A stretch of DNA of 11,928 bases, taken from Methanomicrobiales archaeon. Its GTDB lineage: Archaea; Halobacteriota; Methanomicrobia; Methanomicrobiales; Methanomicrobiaceae. Below, piece after piece: positions 8,639-11,928 of the stretch. The notes under the pieces are model-generated. The model made no database searches and was not told the DNA's origin. It saw nothing but the letters and a program-made list of their open reading frames with translations. The translations under genes were made by a program, and so were the position numbers. Where the stretch lies: the NCBI GenBank assembly GCA_012523385.1, contig JAAYIO010000230.1, positions 1 to 11,928 on the forward strand. Direction: 5' to 3'. Numbering within the stretch: the first letter of the stretch is position 1; each line of letters begins with the position of its first letter.

Positions 8639-8884
8639 TTAATTTCGAAGCATGAATGCAGCACCAAGAAGGCCAACCATCATGCCGAGAGGAAGTGCCA
8701 CTACCGGGAATTCCGGAATACAGGTAGGTTTGTCTGTACTTGAAACGTCAGGCTGGACCGTTTGAACGGGTACTCCATCTAAACTGACGATGTTCGGTGA
8801 CTCAATCTTATACTGTGCACTTACGGTAAAGACGAGAAGACACAGTAATAGCGCAATAATGAATATACCACTTTTTATTCCCAT
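8639..8884 (-). CDS. Tiny secreted PEF-CTERM protein, unknown function
   Basis: An 81-residue protein made almost only of sorting signals. Residues 1-23 are a signal peptide (basic start, hydrophobic core, VSA before a likely cleavage at Ala23). About 32 polar residues follow, rich in Val, Ser, Pro and Asp. From about residue 56 comes IPEFPVVALPLG plus a hydrophobic stretch ending in LRN, the archaeal PEF-CTERM pattern. Proteins with this tail are thought to be exported and then processed by archaeosortase C, ending at the cell surface. The mature peptide would be only about 30-35 residues, including one Cys (KPTC) just before the PEF motif. The ATG follows a G-rich ribosome binding site. Both ends resemble those of the larger VWA protein encoded upstream on the same strand, so it may be an internally deleted paralogue. 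No function can be assigned. Confidence 0.78.
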   Translation of the reverse strand: MGIKSGIFIIALLLCLLVFTVSAQYKIESPNIVSLDGVPVQTVQPDVSSTDKPTCIPEFPVVALPLGMMVGLLGAAFMLRN

Positions 8885-8890
8885 TTAAAT

Positions 8891-8904
8891 CCCCCCCCTC
8901 CCCC
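8891..8904 (-). promoter_or_regulatory. G-tract ribosome binding site of the small PEF-CTERM gene
   Basis: The minus strand reads GGGGGAGGGGGGGG followed by six bases (ATTTAA) and then ATG. It contains GGAGG, so it should bind the 16S rRNA tail. The eight-G run between the core and the start is prone to slippage, which would change the spacing. Confidence 0.55.
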
Positions 8905-8976
8905 ATGGAGAGGCAGATACAGACCGCTGACGTATCTCAGCTGTCAGTGACCTAGAGATGGTAAATAGATTAAAAA

Positions 8977-9008
8977 TGATATGCGAGGCAGTGATATACA
9001 GCATATCA
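8977..9008. repeat. Inverted repeat TGATATGC / GCATATCA upstream of the small PEF-CTERM gene
   Basis: Two perfect 8-base arms (8977-8984 and 9001-9008) are separated by 16 bases. They lie about 93-124 bases ahead of the minus-strand gene starting at 8884. It may be an operator or an RNA hairpin in a long leader. No second copy was found in the window. Confidence 0.4.
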
Positions 9009-9471
9009 AAGTGATGAGATATTAGACGGAAATCTCCCTCACCATTACTTTTTTTATACGAAAAGTGGGGTCTAAATTGATAAATTGAATCATAAAATCA
9101 TATTTCTGCCAGTGACCCCAGAGAGGTATTCCATCTGGGAATCAGTCTCCTGCTCAAATCCGTGGTTCCATACATATATCCTCATGGACATGCCACTCCC
9201 CCAAAGAGAGAACGTGTCTTCCCATTCGTCAAAACCTTTGAAATAAAAGACTGCACGAATAACACAGGTGGCAAAACCTTGGGAATAAAGATTAATATCC
9301 CCGTTTCTTTATCATACCTGCATTCACAGAAACTCGTGAAAGGGCTCGGGGAAGGAGAGGTCGATAATCAGGTCCATCACACGGGCACCGCTTTAGAAAA
9401 CGGGGAATAATGTATTGAAGAGGGTTTTCCGGACAAATCTCACCCCACTGTTCCATCCCGGGAACAAGAAT

Positions 9472-9478
9472 AAAAAAA
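9472..9478 (-). terminator. T-tract at the end of the VWA gene
   Basis: Seven T on the minus strand directly adjoin the TAA stop of the VWA gene. A short hairpin (GTTCC 9450-9454 with GGAAC 9461-9465) lies just beyond. This is consistent with transcription ending here, so the small PEF-CTERM gene further along is probably transcribed separately. Confidence 0.5.
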
Positions 9479-10726
9479 TTAACGCCGGAGTATGAATACA
9501 ACGGCGAAAATGCTTACTATCATACTAAGAGGAAACAGCATTATCGGGAATTCCGGTACAGGTGCAGGGATAGGATTCTCTGTTTCTGTCGGTATTTCCG
9601 GGGATATTTCTATCAGCGTTTTTGTGGGTTCTGAATTTTCCCCCTGTGTGACATTGATATATGCCTGGCCAACCTCTGCAGTCCTTTCTCCTGCATTCTG
9701 GACATTATACCTGATTTTAGCAGACGTCAGATTGCTAACCGGCAGTAGTATTCCTAATTTATCTGAACCCGCAGTAAAGGTGACTACAAAGGTTTCAGAC
9801 GCATCGAGAATATCATTCTTATTTCCGACATACCGTCCAACATTCGTCCAGAACATCGTCGTCGTCCCGTCATCATTCTCGGTAACAGAATCAGGGATAA
9901 TCGAGAAGTCGTCTTCTGCAACAATATAGGACTCCGTTACTTCCATCAGATCAATAGTATAGGGGACGGTGTTTGTCACGCCAGCGTAGACTGATGCAAA
10001 GATGGCATCAAGGTTTGATGCAGACGGACTCGGGAAATACAGCCCTCCGGTTACCTCTGCAATCTCCATCAGACTGCTCTCAGCGTACGAACCGGGTGAA
10101 ACAGCAAGCCCGATGGGGTAGATAACAATACCCTTCTTTGCGGCATCATCTGCTGGCGAACCATATTTACCTGAGGGCGTATATACGCCCCCCCCATCGG
10201 TCACCAAAATAATGACCTTATTAGCGGCACTGCCTTCAGCATTCAGCATGCCAATAGCAGCATTCAGACCAGTATTCAGGTTCGTGTCGCCAACACTGTT
10301 CACACTGTGGATATTTTTCTTTAGCGTGTCAAAATTGTCCTCATCCTCTGCCACAAGTCCATAGGTAAAGTCAATGGAATTATCCCAGCTCACAACACCT
10401 CCCCGATCATTTTCTGGTGTTGTCAGCATTTTATCGACAAAGGTGCCAGCTGCAGCAAGCCGCAGGTTAGAGGGGTCGGTCCATCTCATACTTCCTGAAC
10501 TGTCAATTGCAAAGACAACCGCAAGCGTATCAGATGAACCTCAGCCACCATATCCATTTATTTCAAGAGTAACCGTTGTTTTGTCAGGGAATTGTCCGTC
10601 TCCGTACAGATAAATATCCTCAGGCGTGACATATTTCTGCGAGATTATTATTTCCTCTGCACTCACCGCATACACAGAGATGCACAGGATCATAACAACA
10701 AACAATACGCCACTTCTTTTTCGCAT
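9479..10726 (-). pseudogene. Secreted VWA-domain PEF-CTERM surface protein, interrupted by in-frame TGA
   Basis: The frame holds 415 codons plus a terminal TAA, with a single TGA at 10543-10541 (codon 62). Seen in order: a signal peptide (residues 1-23, ending VSA), a short N-terminal strand region, a von Willebrand A domain (about 68-240), a beta-rich region (about 245-360), a Thr/Pro/Glu-rich linker, and the PEF-CTERM tail from about residue 390 (VPEFPIMLFPLS, hydrophobic stretch, RR). The metal-ion-dependent adhesion site is complete: Asp75-x-Ser77-x-Ser79 (AIDSSGSM), Thr148 in DTNLNTG, and Asp177 in LVTDGG. Such domains bind protein or other ligands through a divalent metal, so an adhesion or surface-assembly role is likely; the ligand is unknown. 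The TGA sits in GYGG-stop-GSSD, just before the domain. The next ATG (codon 80) is beyond the DxSxS motif, so no restart would save function. The start has a weak GGATGTGGG site. Selenocysteine is unlikely in this linker. Confidence 0.88.
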
Positions 10727-10772
10727 TTACACCCACATCCAGGCTTCATTGGGAATCAAACCACACTATGGC

Positions 10773-10782
10773 ACTATATCAG
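10773..10782 (-). promoter_or_regulatory. Possible TATA box of the VWA gene
   Basis: The minus strand reads CTGATATAGT about 50 bases before the ATG, which would give a leader of roughly 20-25 bases including the GGATGTGGG site. A competing box, CTTTTTAATC (about 10830-10839), would give an 80-base leader. The choice is uncertain. Confidence 0.25.
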
Positions 10783-10923
10783 CGATTGGTTCTATACCAG
10801 CAATCCTATGGCATACCGATCCCATATCGATTAAAAAGCTTATGCAAGGCGTTGCGTTTCAGCATTCGAAAAAGAGAAGTTAAGATAGGTTCACTGTGCT
10901 CCCAAATCAGTATTCCGTTTGAT

Positions 10924-10929
10924 AAAAAA
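10924..10929 (-). terminator. T-tract after the dipeptidase gene
   Basis: Six T on the minus strand lie about 80 bases past the pepD stop, in otherwise gene-free sequence before the VWA gene. This is a plausible archaeal terminator without a clear hairpin. Confidence 0.3.
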
Positions 10930-11009
10930 CGCGAATCCCTGAATCCGGCATTATTTCCTAGCATATGCCCTTACGCTGATGTATCGTTATACCATGCACT
11001 CCCGTTCGG

Positions 11010-11928
11010 TTATCCGGAGGTGCTGACATACCGTCTGAATGTATCACGGACGAGCTGACAGACACGACCTGCGGAGGAAAGGGACGCAGATTCACGTGGT
11101 GTGTGGGCGTCCCAAATATCCGGGCCAATGGCAATGAGATCTGCGTCTGGGATCTTCTGTGCAAGGTAGGCAGTCTCAAGACCGGCATGGAGACCGCGAA
11201 GACGCATCTCGCCGCCAAAGAGTTCATGGTACGCCGCCTGTACGGTTTCCCGAAGCAGAGACTTTTCCCGGTAGTGCCAGGATGGTGAAACATTCGGAAT
11301 AAAGACCGCAGCCCCGGCTTCTTTCCCCTGCTGCCGCAAGACATCACCCAATTTTGCAAGGGCACTATCGTCATTACTACGGGCCGAGAGGCCAATTCTT
11401 AGGACACCGCCCTCTTCAGAGACCGTTGCCGGGTTTGATGAGGTAGCGACGAGTGACGGAATAACCGCGTCCATCGCACAGACTCCCGCAGGCAGGGTGG
11501 CAAGAAGCATAGCGACTCCGGCAGTAGTCTCCGGGGCAAAGACGCCATCCTGCGGACTTGCGGGAAAGATGCGGACCCGCAGATCAGGGTCTGTTTCATG
11601 ATATATCTCCCGGAAGGCACGCTCTTCTACCCGAATGAAACGGATTGCCTTTTTTGCCGCCTCCGGGTCAAGACCGATGCAGGCACGCGCCTGCCCGGGT
11701 ATTACATTATCGCGCTCACCGCCGCTGATGGAAGCGACCACACACCCGGTCTCTGCGATAAGCTTGGAGAGCAGGATACCCATAAGAGAAAGGGCATTCA
11801 CCCGTCCTGAGCCAGCCTCAATACCGGAATGGCCACCCCTGCCGCCGGCAACCTCCACCGTCAGCCAGCTAACAGCACCCTGAACCCGAATGCGGCGGAC
11901 AGGGAAGGTAAACACCACGGCCATCATC
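11010..11928 (-). CDS. pepD: Aminoacyl-histidine (Xaa-His) dipeptidase, PepD-like, M20C family, C-terminal part
   Basis: About 305 residues of a metallopeptidase whose N-terminus lies beyond the right edge; a methionine at the edge is internal, not the start. PepD proteins (about 485 residues) are cytosolic zinc enzymes that split dipeptides such as those ending in His. Diagnostic parts seen: GGRGGHSGIEAGSGRVNA at the start of the lid domain, NVIPGQA, SARSNDDS, the HAGLETAYLAQK stretch, and IGPDIWDAHTPRE near the end. The His in AHTPRE matches the C-terminal zinc ligand of M20 enzymes. The other metal ligands (His, Asp, Glu, Asp in the catalytic domain) would be in the missing roughly 180 residues. 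The frame ends at TAA (11012-11010) and shows no internal defect. It lies upstream of and co-directional with the VWA gene, but about 280 bases separate them, so an operon is unlikely. Substrate range cannot be judged from this half. Confidence 0.85.
   Translation of the reverse strand, partial: MMAVVFTFPVRRIRVQGAVSWLTVEVAGGRGGHSGIEAGSGRVNALSLMGILLSKLIAETGCVVASISGGERDNVIPGQARACIGLDPEAAKKAIRFIRVEERAFREIYHETDPDLRVRIFPASPQDGVFAPETTAGVAMLLATLPAGVCAMDAVIPSLVATSSNPATVSEEGGVLRIGLSARSNDDSALAKLGDVLRQQGKEAGAAVFIPNVSPSWHYREKSLLRETVQAAYHELFGGEMRLRGLHAGLETAYLAQKIPDADLIAIGPDIWDAHTPRESASLSSAGRVCQLVRDTFRRYVSTSG

Larger units (their letters stand above)
8885..9478. other. Interval without a convincing gene between two PEF-CTERM genes
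   Basis: About 590 bases that are A/T-richer near 8960-9105. I see the ribosome binding site and inverted repeat listed separately, and a poorly conserved direct repeat (CTGTCAGTGACC at 8941, CTGCCAGTGACC at 9106). There are no recognisable domains. Open frames here (for example 9162-9410 plus, 9501-9292 minus) lack a good ribosome binding site and look random. Confidence 0.5.

Noticed and set aside
9327..9392. 22-codon minus-strand stretch with protein-like sequence (VMDLIIDLSFPEPF)
   Set aside because: Too short, bounded by stops on both sides, with no family match; a gene remnant is possible but cannot be supported.
9162..9410. 82-codon plus-strand frame with a GTG start
   Set aside because: No ribosome binding site, no domain, random-looking composition, and it faces against both flanking genes.
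9292..9501. 69-codon minus-strand frame overlapping the end of the VWA gene
   Set aside because: It overlaps the PEF tail out of frame, has no ribosome binding site, and resembles nothing known.

Overview
The window looks like chromosome of a methanogenic euryarchaeon, most likely of the Methanomicrobia (order-level placement such as Methanomicrobiales is inference). The evidence is two short hydrophobic C-terminal tails of the archaeal PEF-CTERM sorting type, TATA-like boxes combined with GGAGG ribosome binding sites, T-rich gene ends, an HAE3/MMPL-type RND exporter, and a bacterial-type SbcCD pair, which many methanogens carry. No RNA gene, CRISPR array or insertion sequence was found.

Layout. 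Bases 1-636 (+) hold the 3' end of an MFS drug-transporter-like gene with one in-frame TAG. It converges on a complete RND exporter (3146-897, minus). A gene-poor stretch of about 780 bases follows, ending in the promoter and ribosome binding site of sbcD. sbcD (3928-5169) and sbcC (5166-8471) overlap by ATGA and encode the two subunits of a DNA end-processing nuclease/ATPase. sbcD begins with CTG as written, and sbcC has an in-frame TAA at codon 62. Convergent to sbcC is a tiny secreted PEF-CTERM protein (8884-8639, minus). After about 590 bases without a convincing gene comes a larger PEF-CTERM surface protein with a von Willebrand A domain (10726-9479, minus), broken by one in-frame TGA. 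The right edge (11928-11010, minus) is the C-terminal part of a PepD-type M20 dipeptidase that runs out of the window.

Function. SbcC and SbcD act together on DNA ends and hairpins. The two PEF-CTERM proteins share a similar signal peptide and sorting tail, so they probably use the same export and archaeosortase route to the cell surface. The other genes are unrelated housekeeping or transport functions.

The main oddity is that four of the seven genes carry exactly one base-level defect each: three different in-frame stops and a lost or non-canonical start. The flanking reading frames stay perfectly open. This is either recent pseudogenisation or substitution errors in the sequence. It is not a reassigned codon, because all three stop codons also end genes normally here. 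I do not see a clearly new multi-gene system.
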